Shown: positions 8,505 through 17,241 of the stretch, one piece after another
Numbering within the stretch: position 1 is the first letter of the stretch
How the letters are laid out: the number at the start of each line of letters is the position of its first letter
Assembly: GCF_019710575.1 (NCBI RefSeq)
Contig: NZ_JAHWFK010000009.1
Span: 55,052-119,051 of the forward strand
From: Paractinoplanes polyasparticus
GTDB lineage: Bacteria; Actinomycetota; Actinomycetes; Mycobacteriales; Micromonosporaceae
Direction: 5' to 3'
DNA length: 64,000 nucleotides
Translations under genes and position numbers: made by a program
The notes under the pieces: model-generated
Databases searched by the model: none
The model's input: only the letters and a program-made list of their open reading frames with translations
Told to the model about the DNA's origin: nothing

Positions 8505-9701
8505 GTGTCCGAGACCGTGCCGGCCAAAGGTGCCGCGAAGCCGCCCCCGGCCGCCACCCTGCGCCGGATCGAGCGGCATGCCGGCGCGCTGGCCACCTCG
8601 TCGGTCGCCCGCATGGACGAGACGCTGCCGTGGTTCCGCGCCCTGCCGGCCGACCAGCGCTCGTGGGTCATGCTCGTGGCCCAGGCCGGCGTCCGGTCGC
8701 TGGTCGAGTGGCTGCGTTCGGGCGGAGTGGTCGCCGCCACCACGCAGGAGATCTCCGACGAGGTCTTCGCCGCCGCCCCGCGCGCCCTGGCCCGCTCGCT
8801 CACGCTGACCCAGACCGTGCAGCTCATCAAGGTGACCATCGACGTCGCCGAGACCGAGGTGGCCGCCCTCGCCGCCCCGGGCGAGGAGGAGCCGCTGCTC
8901 CAGGCCATCCTGAAGTTCTCCCGCGAGATCGCGTTCTCGGCGGCCCGGGTCTACGCGCGCGCCGCCGAGTCCCGCGGCGCCTGGGACGCCCGCCTCCAGG
9001 CCCTGCTGGTCGACGCGCTGCTGCGCGGCGACTCGTCCGACGTGCTGGCCAGCCGGGCCGCGGCGCTGGGCTGGGCCGACGCGCCCCCGGTGGCCGTGGT
9101 GGTCGGCCGCTCGCCGGGCGGCGACATCACCGCCGTGCTGCACGCCGTCTACCGGGCCGCCCGTCGCGCCCGCATCGAGGTGATCGGCGGCGTGCACGGC
9201 GACCGGCTCGTCGTGGTCATGGGCGGCGCGTCCGACCCGGTGGCCACGGCCGAGGCGCTGGCCGACAGTTTCGGCGAGGGCCCGATCGTGGTCGGCCCGG
9301 CCGTGCCGTCGCTCGACCACGCCACCGTGTCGGCCCGCGCGGCCCTGGCCGGCTTCCGGGCGGCGCCCGCCTGGCCCGGCGCGCCGAACCCGGTGGCCGC
9401 CGACGACCTGCTGCCCGAGCGGGTCCTGGCGGGCGACATGGAGGCGCGGCGGACCCTGCGCCACGACGCCTACGGGGCCCTGGCCCGCGCCGGCAGCGGC
9501 CTGCTGGAGACCCTGGACGCCTTCTTCGCTTCCGGCGGCGTGCTGGAGAGCGCGGCCCGCGAGCTCTACGTGCACCCCAACACGATCCGCTACCGGCTCA
9601 AGCGGGTGACCGAGGTGACCGGCCTGTCGCCGCTCGACGGCCGCGGCGCCTTCGCCCTGCGAGTAGCCCTGACCGTGGGCCGCCTCGACCCTGCGACCTA
9701 A
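8505..9701 (+). CDS. fasR: PucR/CdaR-type transcriptional regulator of fatty acid synthesis (FasR)
   Basis: This 398-residue protein has a C-terminal PucR-type helix-turn-helix: LESAARELYVHPNTIRYRLK, then RVTEVTGLSPLDGRGAFALR. A central GGDEF-like/CdaR domain and an N-terminal regulatory domain precede it. In Streptomyces the PucR-like FasR gene sits immediately upstream of fabD-fabH-acpP-fabF and activates that operon. The identical gene order here supports the assignment. The GTG at 8505 is chosen; the frame is open further upstream but without family similarity. The repeats at 9774-9805, between this gene and fabD, are candidate binding sites. Confidence 0.88.
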   Translation: MSETVPAKGAAKPPPAATLRRIERHAGALATSSVARMDETLPWFRALPADQRSWVMLVAQAGVRSLVEWLRSGGVVAATTQEISDEVFAAAPRALARSLTLTQTVQLIKVTIDVAETEVAALAAPGEEEPLLQAILKFSREIAFSAARVYARAAESRGAWDARLQALLVDALLRGDSSDVLASRAAALGWADAPPVAVVVGRSPGGDITAVLHAVYRAARRARIEVIGGVHGDRLVVVMGGASDPVATAEALADSFGEGPIVVGPAVPSLDHATVSARAALAGFRAAPAWPGAPNPVAADDLLPERVLAGDMEARRTLRHDAYGALARAGSGLLETLDAFFASGGVLESAARELYVHPNTIRYRLKRVTEVTGLSPLDGRGAFALRVALTVGRLDPAT

Positions 9702-9773
9702 TTCACTAATCGTCGTTCATCCCGAAGGAGCCCCCGGAGAACGGGCCATATGGGGCGATTCACGGGCGCGTTT

Positions 9774-9805
9774 GTAGGGTTTCCACAACCGTTGTCGTAG
9801 GGTTT
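9774..9805 (+). promoter_or_regulatory. Candidate FasR operator in the fabD promoter
   Basis: Two exact GTAGGGTTT direct repeats (9774-9782 and 9797-9805; 23 bp start to start, about two helical turns) bracket the palindrome ACAAC-C-GTTGT (9785-9795). The cluster lies 52-83 bp upstream of the fabD GTG. Placement between fasR and fabD makes it a good candidate activator site (inference). Confidence 0.55.
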
Positions 9806-9856
9806 GGTGGCCGCCGTCAACCCCGCAACCGCGACCGATCCGGAAGAGTCGACTAC

Positions 9857-10801
9857 GTGCTCGCCGTACTCTCCCCCGGCCAGGGTTCCCAGAAGCCCGG
9901 CTTCCTGTCCCCCTGGCTCGCCCTGCCCGGCGCCGAGACCAAGCTGCGCTGGTGGTCGGCCCTCGCCGGGGTCGACCTGATCCACCTCGGCACCGAGGCC
10001 GGCGCCGACGAGATCAAGGACACCGCCCGCACCCAGCCCCTGCTGGTCGCGGCGTCACTGCTGGCCGCGGGCGAGCTGCCGCTCGATCGCGTGGACGTGG
10101 TCGCCGGGCACAGCGTCGGCGAACTCGGCGCCACCACCCTCGCCGGCGTGCTGCCCGCCGAGGCCGCGGTCGCCCTGGCCGGCCTGCGGGGCCGCGAGAT
10201 GGCCGCCGCCTGCGCCCTCGAGCCCACCGGCATGAGCGCTGTGCTCGGCGGCGACCCCGACGAGGTGCTGGCCGCGATCGAGAAGCACAGCCTGCACCCG
10301 GCCAACCTGAATGCCACCGGCCAGGTCGTCGCCGCCGGCTCGCTCGACGGGCTGGCCGCGCTGGGCGAGGAGCCCCCGGCCAAGGCCCGCGTCCGGGCCC
10401 TCGAGGTGGCCGGCGCGTTCCACACGCCCTACATGGCGCCCGCCGAGGCCGCCCTGGCTCTGATCGCCGGTGGCGTCTCCGTCGCCGACCCGGTCCGCAC
10501 CCTGCTGTCCGACCTCGACGGCGCCGCCGTCACCAGTGGCCGCGAGATGGTCGAGCGCCTGGTTCGTCAGGTCACCGCGCCCGTCCGCTGGGACCAGGTG
10601 ATGCGCACGCTGGCCGGCCTGGGCGTCACCGGCGTGCTCGAACTGCCGCCCGCCGGCACCCTGGCCGGTCTCGTCAAGCGCGAGCTCAAGGGCGATGGGG
10701 CCCCCGAGATCGTCACCCTCAACACGCCGGACGACCTGCCCGCCGCCCAGGATCTGATCGCCCGGCACGGTGGACACCCGATCGAAGGAGCAACACGATG
10801 A
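9857..10801 (+). CDS. fabD: Malonyl-CoA:ACP transacylase
   Basis: FabD loads malonyl groups onto acyl carrier protein for type II fatty acid synthesis. The 314-residue product begins with the family signature LAVLSPGQGSQKPGF. The nucleophile elbow is GHSVGE with Ser86, and the catalytic His188 is in AFHTPYM. The GTG start at 9857 gives normal family length. The stop overlaps the fabH start by 4 bp (ATGA), indicating translational coupling within fabD-fabH-acpP-fabF. Confidence 0.97.
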   Translation: MLAVLSPGQGSQKPGFLSPWLALPGAETKLRWWSALAGVDLIHLGTEAGADEIKDTARTQPLLVAASLLAAGELPLDRVDVVAGHSVGELGATTLAGVLPAEAAVALAGLRGREMAAACALEPTGMSAVLGGDPDEVLAAIEKHSLHPANLNATGQVVAAGSLDGLAALGEEPPAKARVRALEVAGAFHTPYMAPAEAALALIAGGVSVADPVRTLLSDLDGAAVTSGREMVERLVRQVTAPVRWDQVMRTLAGLGVTGVLELPPAGTLAGLVKRELKGDGAPEIVTLNTPDDLPAAQDLIARHGGHPIEGATR

Positions 10802-11748
10802 CCGCGGGCACCCGCATTCTCGCGATGGGGCATTACCAGCCCTCGCGCGTCGTCACCAACGACGACCTCGCGGCGACGATCGACACCAACGACGAGTGGA
10901 TCAAGAGCCGGGTCGGCATCGCCGAGCGGCGCATCGCCGACGGCGAGTCGGTCGCCGACATGGCCACCTTCGCCGCCGAGAAGGCGCTGGCCGCCTCCGG
11001 CCTCACCGCGGCCGACATCGACCTCGTCACGGTCGCCACCTGCTCCGCGGTCGACCGCTGTCCCAACGTCGCCACCCGGGTCGCAGCCCGCCTCGGCATC
11101 AACGCCCCGGCCGCCTACGACCTGAACACCGCCTGCTCCGGCTTCTCGTACGCCCTGGGCACCGCCGACCACGCCATCCGGGCCGGCGCCTCACGCAACG
11201 CCCTGGTCATCGGGGCCGAGAAGCTGTCGGACGTCACCGACTGGACCAACCGCACGACCGCCGTCCTGTTCGGCGACGGCGCCGGCGCCGCGATCGTCAC
11301 CGGGGTGGCCGACGGCGAGCAGCCCGGCATCGGCCCGGTGCTGTGGGGCTCGGCGCCCGAGAAGGGCGACGCGCTGCGCATCGAGGGCTGGCAGCCCTAC
11401 ATCGAGCAGGACGGCCAGACGGTCTTCCGCTGGGCGACCACCGCGCTCGCCCCGTTCGCGCTCGAGACCTGCGAGAAGGCGGGCATCAAGCCGTCCGAGC
11501 TCGCCGCCTTCGTGCCGCACCAGGCCAACACCCGCATCATCGACGGCATCGTCAAGCGGCTGGGCCTGGGCCCTGACGTCGTCGTGGCCAAGGACATCGT
11601 GCACTCGGGCAACACCTCCGCGGCCAGTGTGCCGCTGGCCCTGTCGAAGCTGATCGAGAGCGGCGGGGTGCCCTCGGGCGCGCCGGTCCTGCTCTTCGGC
11701 TTCGGCGGCGGCCTCACCTACGCCGGTCAGGTCGTCCGCTGTCCGTAA
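10798..11748 (+). CDS. fabH: 3-oxoacyl-ACP synthase III
   Basis: FabH condenses an acyl-CoA primer with malonyl-ACP to start fatty acid chains; in actinomycetes branched-chain primers are typical. The 316-residue thiolase-fold protein has the catalytic Cys113 in NTACSGF, His241 in VPHQAN and Asn272 in HSGNTSA. The terminal FGFGGGLTYAG motif is also typical. It is second gene of the fab operon and overlaps fabD by 4 bp; a 49-bp gap with a GAGAGGA ribosome binding site separates it from acpP. Confidence 0.97.
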   Translation: MTAGTRILAMGHYQPSRVVTNDDLAATIDTNDEWIKSRVGIAERRIADGESVADMATFAAEKALAASGLTAADIDLVTVATCSAVDRCPNVATRVAARLGINAPAAYDLNTACSGFSYALGTADHAIRAGASRNALVIGAEKLSDVTDWTNRTTAVLFGDGAGAAIVTGVADGEQPGIGPVLWGSAPEKGDALRIEGWQPYIEQDGQTVFRWATTALAPFALETCEKAGIKPSELAAFVPHQANTRIIDGIVKRLGLGPDVVVAKDIVHSGNTSAASVPLALSKLIESGGVPSGAPVLLFGFGGGLTYAGQVVRCP

Positions 11749-11797
11749 GCGTCCGACCGGCCGGAGCAGTCCCCACCATTGAGAGGAACTACCAGTA

Positions 11798-12040
11798 ATG
11801 GCTACTCGCGAAGAGATCACCTCGGGCCTCGCCGAGATCCTGGAGGAGGTCGCCGGCGTGAACCCGGACGACGTCGCCGAGGGCAAGTCCTTCACCGACG
11901 ACCTGGACGTCGACTCGCTGTCCATGGTCGAGGTCGTGGTGGCCGCGGAGGAGAAGTTCGGCGTCAAGATCCCCGACAACGAGGTCCAGAACCTGAAGAC
12001 CGTCGGTGACGCCGTCTCCTACATCGAGGCGAACCACTGA
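11798..12040 (+). CDS. acpP: Acyl carrier protein
   Basis: An 80-residue acidic four-helix carrier protein. The phosphopantetheine attachment site is DSL with Ser40 (LDVDSLSMVEVV). Length and charge are typical of the primary-metabolism ACP. It sits between fabH and fabF and carries the growing acyl chain for those enzymes. A good AGAGGA precedes the ATG, and fabF starts 1 base after its stop. Confidence 0.97.
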   Translation: MATREEITSGLAEILEEVAGVNPDDVAEGKSFTDDLDVDSLSMVEVVVAAEEKFGVKIPDNEVQNLKTVGDAVSYIEANH

Positions 12041-12041
12041 C

Positions 12042-13268
12042 ATGAGCAACGTCGACGTCGTCGTCACCGGGCTCGGCGCGACCACCCCGTTGGGCGGGGA
12101 CGTCGCGTCCACCTGGGACGCCATGCTTGCCGGCCGCTCCGGGGTGAGTCGCCTCACCCTGGAGTGGGCCGAGCAGCTCACCGTCAAGATCGGTGCACAG
12201 CTCAAGGTCGACCCGTCCGAGGTCATCGAGCGGGTGCGCATGCGCCGGCTCGACCGCTCCGAGGCGATCGCCCTGATCGCCGCGAAGCAGGCCTGGGCCG
12301 ACGCCGGGCTCGAGGAGGCCGGGCTCGACAAGGAGCGCCTGGCCGTCAGCTTCGGCAGCGGCATAGGGGGTGCGCTCACCCTGCTCAACCAGGACGACAT
12401 CCTCGAGGAATCGGGCCAGCGCAAGGTCAGCCCGCACACGGTGCCGATGCTCATGCCCAACGGCCCCGCCGCCTGGGTCGGCATCGAGTTGCAGGCTCGG
12501 GCCGGCGTGCACGCCATGGCCAGCGCCTGTGCAACCGGCGCCGAGGCCATGTCGCTGGGTCTCGACATCATCCGCTCGGGCCGGGCCGATGTCGTCGTGG
12601 CCGGCGGCACCGAGGCAGTGATCCACCCGCTGCCGTACGCGGGGTTCGCCAACATGCGCGCCATGTCGACGCGCAACGACGAGCCCGAGAAGGCCTCCCG
12701 CCCGTGGGACAAGGGTCGTGACGGCTTCGTCTTCGGCGAGGGCGCGGGCGCGATCGTGCTCGAACGGGCCGACCACGCGAAGGCCCGCGGCGCGCGGATC
12801 TACGCGCGGCTGGCCGGCGCCGGCATCACGTCGGACGGCTTCGACATCGTGCAGCCCGACCCGGAGTGCAAGGGCGGGATCCGCGCGATGACCAAGGCGA
12901 TCCGCGACGCCGGTCTGACCGGCGCCGACATCGCCCACGTCAACGCGCACGCCACCTCGACGCCGGCCGGCGACATGGGCGAGATCATCGGCATCAAGGC
13001 CGCGATCGGCACCCACCCGGTGATCACCTCGACCAAGTCGATGTCCGGCCACCTGCTGGGCGCGGCCGGGGCGCTCGAGTCGATCGCCACGATCCTGGCC
13101 ATCCGCGACAGCGTGGTTCCCCCCACGATCAACCTGGACGACCCGGACGACAAGCTCGACCTCGACGTGGCCGCGCACAAGGCCCGCCAGCTCGACATCC
13201 CCGCCGCGATGAACAACTCGTTCGGCTTCGGCGGTCACAACGTGGCGCTGGTCTTCACCCGCGCCTGA
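12042..13268 (+). CDS. fabF: 3-oxoacyl-ACP synthase II
   Basis: FabF performs the elongating Claisen condensations of type II fatty acid synthesis. The 408-residue protein has the KAS I/II triad: Cys163 in SACATGAEAM, His303 in NAHATSTP and His337 in SMSGHLLGAAG. The start is the ATG at 12042, one base after the acpP stop; an open extension upstream overlaps acpP and is rejected. It is the last gene of the operon and is followed by a strong intrinsic terminator. Confidence 0.97.
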   Translation: MSNVDVVVTGLGATTPLGGDVASTWDAMLAGRSGVSRLTLEWAEQLTVKIGAQLKVDPSEVIERVRMRRLDRSEAIALIAAKQAWADAGLEEAGLDKERLAVSFGSGIGGALTLLNQDDILEESGQRKVSPHTVPMLMPNGPAAWVGIELQARAGVHAMASACATGAEAMSLGLDIIRSGRADVVVAGGTEAVIHPLPYAGFANMRAMSTRNDEPEKASRPWDKGRDGFVFGEGAGAIVLERADHAKARGARIYARLAGAGITSDGFDIVQPDPECKGGIRAMTKAIRDAGLTGADIAHVNAHATSTPAGDMGEIIGIKAAIGTHPVITSTKSMSGHLLGAAGALESIATILAIRDSVVPPTINLDDPDDKLDLDVAAHKARQLDIPAAMNNSFGFGGHNVALVFTRA

Positions 13269-13280
13269 TCGTTCCAGGAG

Positions 13281-13310
13281 GAGGCCCGGCCGTCCGGCCG
13301 GGCCTCTTTT
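13281..13310 (+). terminator. Rho-independent terminator of the fab operon
   Basis: GAGGCCCGGCCG (13281-13292) pairs perfectly with CGGCCGGGCCTC (13295-13306) and is followed by TTTT. It begins 12 bp after the fabF stop. Confidence 0.9.
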
Positions 13311-13327
13311 CCGTCTGCGCAGCTCGT

Positions 13328-15061
13328 TCAGCAGGCGGTTCGGGGCAGGCCGGGCACGGCTACGGGTGACTTGCCGGGGGCCTTCGCCTTGCCGGCCAGC
13401 ACGGCGGCCAGGGCGGTCAGCGAGAGCTTGCTCGACGAGTACGTGGCCACCAGCACCGGCGACTTGGCCGAAGCCAGCAGGTACGGGGTGTCCATCATGA
13501 CCGTCACCCGGGCCGCCGGGTCGAGGTCGACGCTCTTGTCGCCGTACCCGACAAGATGCACCACCGTGCCGCCCGCCGCCTGCACCTGGAAGCCCTGAGC
13601 CTGCAGCGCCCGGACCAGGTTGACTCGCGCCACCTCGCGCCCGCCGGAGGCGGTGACCGTGACCGGGCCGGTCAGCAGCGCCCCGGAGCACGGCCCCTTC
13701 AGCACGGTGATCGAGGCGGCGTCGAGAGCCGCCACCGCCTTCTCGTGCTCCGCGGTCGCCGAGGCGGCCAGCGGCGGACGGGTGGTGCCGCGAAACTTCA
13801 GCGTGAGGATGCGGGTGACGGCCTCGACCAGGCGGTCCTTCTTCAGCGAGCCGTTCTTCAGCCCGGCCAGGATGCCGTCGCGGGCGGCGCCGATGTTCGG
13901 CGGCATGAGCAGCATGTCGTTGCCGGCGTTGAGGGCTCGTACCGCTGCCTCGCCGGGTGTCCACTTCATCGCGGGCGGCATGTTCATGGCGTCGGTCATC
14001 GCGACGCCGGTGAACTTGAGCTGACCGCGGAGCACGTCAGTCATGATCTTTTTGGAGAAGGTGGCCGGCACGCCCTTGTCGAGCGCCTGCACGTCGAGGT
14101 GGCCGGACATCACGACGCCCGCGCCCGCACCGACGCCGGACTGGAAGGGGGGCAGGTCCTGGGCTGTCCAGGCCGCCTTGCTCTGCGACACCACCGGCAG
14201 CCCCTCGTGGCTGTCGCCGCTCGTGTGCCCGTGGCCCGGGAAATGCTTGAGGCCTGCCGCCACCCCGGAGCTCTCGAGACCCCGAACGGCCGCCGCGACC
14301 TGCTGGGCGTTGGCCTCGGGGTCGGAGCCGAACGCCCGTGAGCCGATCACCGTGTTGGCCGGCGGCCCCAGCGTGTCGGCGACCGGGGCGAAGTCGACGG
14401 TGATGCCCATGGCGGCCAGTTCGGCGCCGGCTGCCTTCCACGCCGCCTCGGTCAGCTCGGGCCGGCCCGCGGCGCCGGCTCCCATCGCCGAGGGCAGCAT
14501 GGTCACACCCTCGGTGATGCGGGTGACCACTCCGTACTCCTGGTCGGTGCCGATCATCAGCGGGGCGCCACCGGGCAGCTTCGCCGCGGCCGCCTGCAAC
14601 CCGTCGGTCAGCTCACGCACCTGCTTCGGGTTCTCGACGTTGGTGGTGGGGTTGGTGGCGCCGGTCGGGTCCTTGGCCGTGAAGGCGACCAGGATCAGGC
14701 CGCCCAGGTGGTACTTGGCGATCATCTCGGCCGGCGTGTCCACACCGGCCAGGCCCTGGTTGCCGGCGGCCGAGCCCTTGTCCACGGCCGTGGCGGAGCT
14801 GCCGTAGGCATACGGCATGAGAACCTGACCGGCCAGGTCGGAGTCGCTCATCGCGGCCACGGCGGCCGCCGCCCGGGTTGCCGGGTCGCCGGTCGGAGCA
14901 GCCGAGGAGGGCGCCACTGACGGCGGAGGCGCGGTGGACGTGCTCGTGGCGGGTTCCGGCTCCTCGTCCGAGCCGCACGCTGCCACTGCCACTGCCAGCA
15001 GTAGCGGTACGACCAGAGCCGCCGGATTCCTCACACCCGCCCGTTTCATCACGCCCGTCAT
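13328..15061 (-). CDS. Glycoside hydrolase family 3 lipoprotein (NagZ-like)
   Basis: The 577-residue product has a lipoprotein signal (basic MKRAG, then LLLAVAVAAC as lipobox) and a Ser/Thr/Pro-rich linker. A GH3 catalytic domain follows. The NagZ-type His/Asp acid-base segment KHFPGHGHTSGDSHEG is present, and the nucleophile Asp lies in GVAMTDAMNMPP. NagZ-like enzymes remove N-acetylglucosamine from peptidoglycan fragments; this one would act outside the cell membrane. A C-terminal domain of about 170 residues completes it. Starts at 15061 (MTGVMKRAG) and 15049 (MKRAG) are both possible. It is convergent to the fab operon. A second, smaller GH3 lies at 41922. Confidence 0.88.
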   Translation of the reverse strand: MTGVMKRAGVRNPAALVVPLLLAVAVAACGSDEEPEPATSTSTAPPPSVAPSSAAPTGDPATRAAAAVAAMSDSDLAGQVLMPYAYGSSATAVDKGSAAGNQGLAGVDTPAEMIAKYHLGGLILVAFTAKDPTGATNPTTNVENPKQVRELTDGLQAAAAKLPGGAPLMIGTDQEYGVVTRITEGVTMLPSAMGAGAAGRPELTEAAWKAAGAELAAMGITVDFAPVADTLGPPANTVIGSRAFGSDPEANAQQVAAAVRGLESSGVAAGLKHFPGHGHTSGDSHEGLPVVSQSKAAWTAQDLPPFQSGVGAGAGVVMSGHLDVQALDKGVPATFSKKIMTDVLRGQLKFTGVAMTDAMNMPPAMKWTPGEAAVRALNAGNDMLLMPPNIGAARDGILAGLKNGSLKKDRLVEAVTRILTLKFRGTTRPPLAASATAEHEKAVAALDAASITVLKGPCSGALLTGPVTVTASGGREVARVNLVRALQAQGFQVQAAGGTVVHLVGYGDKSVDLDPAARVTVMMDTPYLLASAKSPVLVATYSSSKLSLTALAAVLAGKAKAPGKSPVAVPGLPRTAC

Positions 15062-15137
15062 CGAATCAGCACCGGGTTGCCCCGGCATCTCGGGGGCCCG
15101 AATTGCCCACCCTTCGGCGGCGGCCCGGCCCACCCGC

Positions 15138-15252
15138 GATCGCTTTCACGGGCTGCGGAGTGCGGCCGCGCGACACGGCCCGTGGATGCGATCCGCGGCT
15201 CGGCCCTGATCGCGTTCACGGGCTGCGGCGTGGCGGACGCGCAGCACGGGCC
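15138..15252. repeat. Imperfect direct repeat of about 45 bp, 70 bp apart
   Basis: GATCGC-T-TTCACGGGCTGCGG begins at 15138 and GATCGC-G-TTCACGGGCTGCGG at 15208. Similarity continues through a GTG...CGCGC...CACGG...CCCG tail to about 15182 and 15252. The copies lie between the DUF3145 gene and the GH3 lipoprotein gene, both minus strand, so they fall in the GH3 downstream/DUF3145-distal spacer rather than in a gene. Function is unknown; candidate tandem duplication or paired protein-binding site. Confidence 0.6.
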
Positions 15253-15277
15253 GGGAAGTGGATCATGGGTGGCGGGG

Positions 15278-15769
15278 TCAGCCCACCCGGGTCAGCAACG
15301 TCACCGGCGCGCCGTCACCGGCGTACCGGTAGGGCTCGAGCTCGGAGTCCCAGGCGGTGCCCAGAGCCTTGTCGAGGGCATGCGAAAGGGCCTCCGGCGC
15401 TCGCGCGGAGGCCATGATCGCGCGCAGCCTGTCCTCGCCGATCTGGATGTCCCCCGACGCGCCCATGATCCCGTGAAAGAGGCCGCGACCGGGGACGTGC
15501 ATGAAACGCTCGCCGTCAACGCCCGGACTCGGTTCCTCGGTCACCTCGAAACGGATCATGGGCCACTGCCGGAGGGCAGCAGCCAGCTCGGCGCCAGTAC
15601 CGGCGCGCCCGGTCCAGCTGCACTCGGCGCGCCGCATGCCGGGATCGACCGGCTGCGGCGTCCAGTGCAGGGTGACCGGCGCGGTCAGTACGCGCGCGAT
15701 CGCCCACTCGACGTGCTGGCACACGGCGAGTGGAGTCGAGTGGACGTATACGACGCCACACGTTGGCAC
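15278..15769 (-). CDS. DUF3145 domain-containing protein
   Basis: A 163-residue protein opening MPTCGVVYVHSTPLAVCQHVEWA, the hallmark of the actinobacterial DUF3145 family. The conserved RFEVTEEPSPGVDGERF and LFHGIMGASGDIQIGEDRLR segments follow. Its biochemical role is not established. The family is often encoded close to the fatty-acid synthase or acetyl-CoA carboxylase genes in actinomycetes (recall), and here it lies 2 kb beyond fabF. It has its own upstream region and is divergent from the small gene at 16004. Confidence 0.9.
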   Translation of the reverse strand: MPTCGVVYVHSTPLAVCQHVEWAIARVLTAPVTLHWTPQPVDPGMRRAECSWTGRAGTGAELAAALRQWPMIRFEVTEEPSPGVDGERFMHVPGRGLFHGIMGASGDIQIGEDRLRAIMASARAPEALSHALDKALGTAWDSELEPYRYAGDGAPVTLLTRVG

Positions 15770-16003
15770 GGTGACCTCCCGGAGACCGAGGTGCGTCTTC
15801 CCCTACGACCTCGACCGCGGTTGATCGTGTCCCATGATGCCGGTTGGTACGGATGGTGCGCCAGAGAATCGGCAACATCGACATCGGATCGGCCGTAGTG
15901 GCACACCCTGAACAACGCTCCAACCTGCTCGGACGGCACGGTCCCGCGGACATCGTGTAGAGTTACCAAGGCCTTTTTTCTGCGTTCCTCAAGGAGTCCC
16001 GCC

Positions 16004-16330
16004 GTGGCGAGCAACACCTCAAAGACCGCCCGCGCATCAGTCCGCGCCGGCCAGGGATCTGGCGGCGCTCTGAGCGTTCTTGGTGAGTACAAATACCTCA
16101 TCCCGCTCGCCAACGGCCGTTTCGCGTATGTGCGTAACCTGACCAACGGCAAGACCGCGCACCTCAAGACCGACTCCGACGCCTTCGTCGAGGAGGTCCG
16201 CATCCTGGCCGCAGCCGGCCACGGCGCCAAGATCCGCGCCGAGCTGACCGCGCTCGACGAGGCTCACCCGGCCGACGGCTGGGGCGCCACCGAGAAGCGC
16301 CTCGCCGACGCCGGCGTCTTCGAGGGCTGA
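16004..16330 (+). CDS. Conserved hypothetical small protein
   Basis: A 108-residue soluble protein. The first 25 residues are Ser/Thr/Ala-rich and basic. A folded part follows with LGEYKYLIPLANGRFAYVRN and KTAHLKTDSDAFVEEVRIL, and an acidic C-terminus ends GATEKRLADAGVFEG. I recognise no named domain. GTG is the start, with AAGGAG 7 bp upstream; the gene has its own promoter region and is closed by a clean terminator, which supports it as a real monocistronic gene. Confidence 0.8.
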   Translation: MASNTSKTARASVRAGQGSGGALSVLGEYKYLIPLANGRFAYVRNLTNGKTAHLKTDSDAFVEEVRILAAAGHGAKIRAELTALDEAHPADGWGATEKRLADAGVFEG

Positions 16331-16343
16331 GCACCGATCGCTG

Positions 16344-16377
16344 AAAGGCGCCCCGGCCGATGGCCGTGGGCGCCTTT
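16344..16377 (+). terminator. Rho-independent terminator
   Basis: AAAGGCGCCC (from 16344) pairs with GGGCGCCTTTT at the other side of an inner GGCC/GGCC stem. It starts 14 bp after the stop of the gene ending at 16330 and ends in TTTT. Confidence 0.85.
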
Positions 16378-16437
16378 TCGCATGGTGAAGATCAGCGCAC
16401 GGAGATCATCCGGGCCGGATCACGACTTAACGGACGA

Positions 16438-17058
16438 TCAGGGCAGCAGTTCGACCAGGCCCGTGTCGAGGTCGTAGACGGCGCCCACCATGGCGACCCG
16501 GCCCGACGTCACCGCGTCGGCCACCACGTCGACCGCGTTCAGCCGGCGCACCGTGCGGCCCACGTGGGCCCGCATCGCCTTTTCGGGCGCGTCAGGGTCG
16601 TCGACACCCACCCCGCGCACGGCCGGGGTGATCTCGTCGACCAGATAGCCGATCTCGCCGGCCGGGATCTCGCCCGCCCGCAGCGCGGCGACGGTCGAGC
16701 TCACAGCGCCGCAGCGCTTGTGGCCCAGCACCATGATCAGCGGAACGCCCAGTTCGGCGACCGCGAAGCCGACCGACCCCAGCACGGCCCGGTCGAGCAC
16801 GTGTGCCCCCGAGCGCACCACGCAGATCGACCCGAAGGTCTGGTCGAAGATCGCCTCGAGCGGCACCCGAGAGTCGATACAGCCGAGAACGACCGCGTGC
16901 GGCTGCTGGCGGCCCGAGGCGGCGGCCGCGGCCGACACCTGATGCCCGTGCTCGGGGCGGCCACTCACGAATCGCTTGTTGCCCGCTAGCAGTTCTGCCA
17001 GGGCATCCTCGGCGTTCGTGATCGGAACTGAGGGCCCTGCCGACGGGTCGGTGGTCAT
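16438..17058 (-). CDS. Beta-class carbonic anhydrase
   Basis: The enzyme interconverts CO2 and bicarbonate; bicarbonate feeds carboxylases such as acetyl-CoA carboxylase. The 206-residue protein shows the zinc site and dyad of the class: Cys60-x-Asp62-x-Arg64 in CIDSRVP, and His113/Cys116 in LGHKRCGAV. The start at 17058 (MTTDPSAG) is preferred; an ATG 15 bp further upstream is possible. It is divergent from the hydrolase gene at 17242. Confidence 0.93.
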   Translation of the reverse strand: MTTDPSAGPSVPITNAEDALAELLAGNKRFVSGRPEHGHQVSAAAAASGRQQPHAVVLGCIDSRVPLEAIFDQTFGSICVVRSGAHVLDRAVLGSVGFAVAELGVPLIMVLGHKRCGAVSSTVAALRAGEIPAGEIGYLVDEITPAVRGVGVDDPDAPEKAMRAHVGRTVRRLNAVDVVADAVTSGRVAMVGAVYDLDTGLVELLP

Positions 17059-17241
17059 ACGTGTGATTCTCACTCAGATCTGCCGCATGAACAGCGAGTG
17101 CGAGGCAACTCACGTTCCGCACGGGACTTTCGGCCCTACCGGTCCCCGTGCCCCGAATCTGCCGGTGGCTTTTCCGGAGATCGCGAGTGATGATTATTAC
17201 CCGTGGGTACGGAGGGGGTCGTGCGAATCTCGGAGGTGCCC

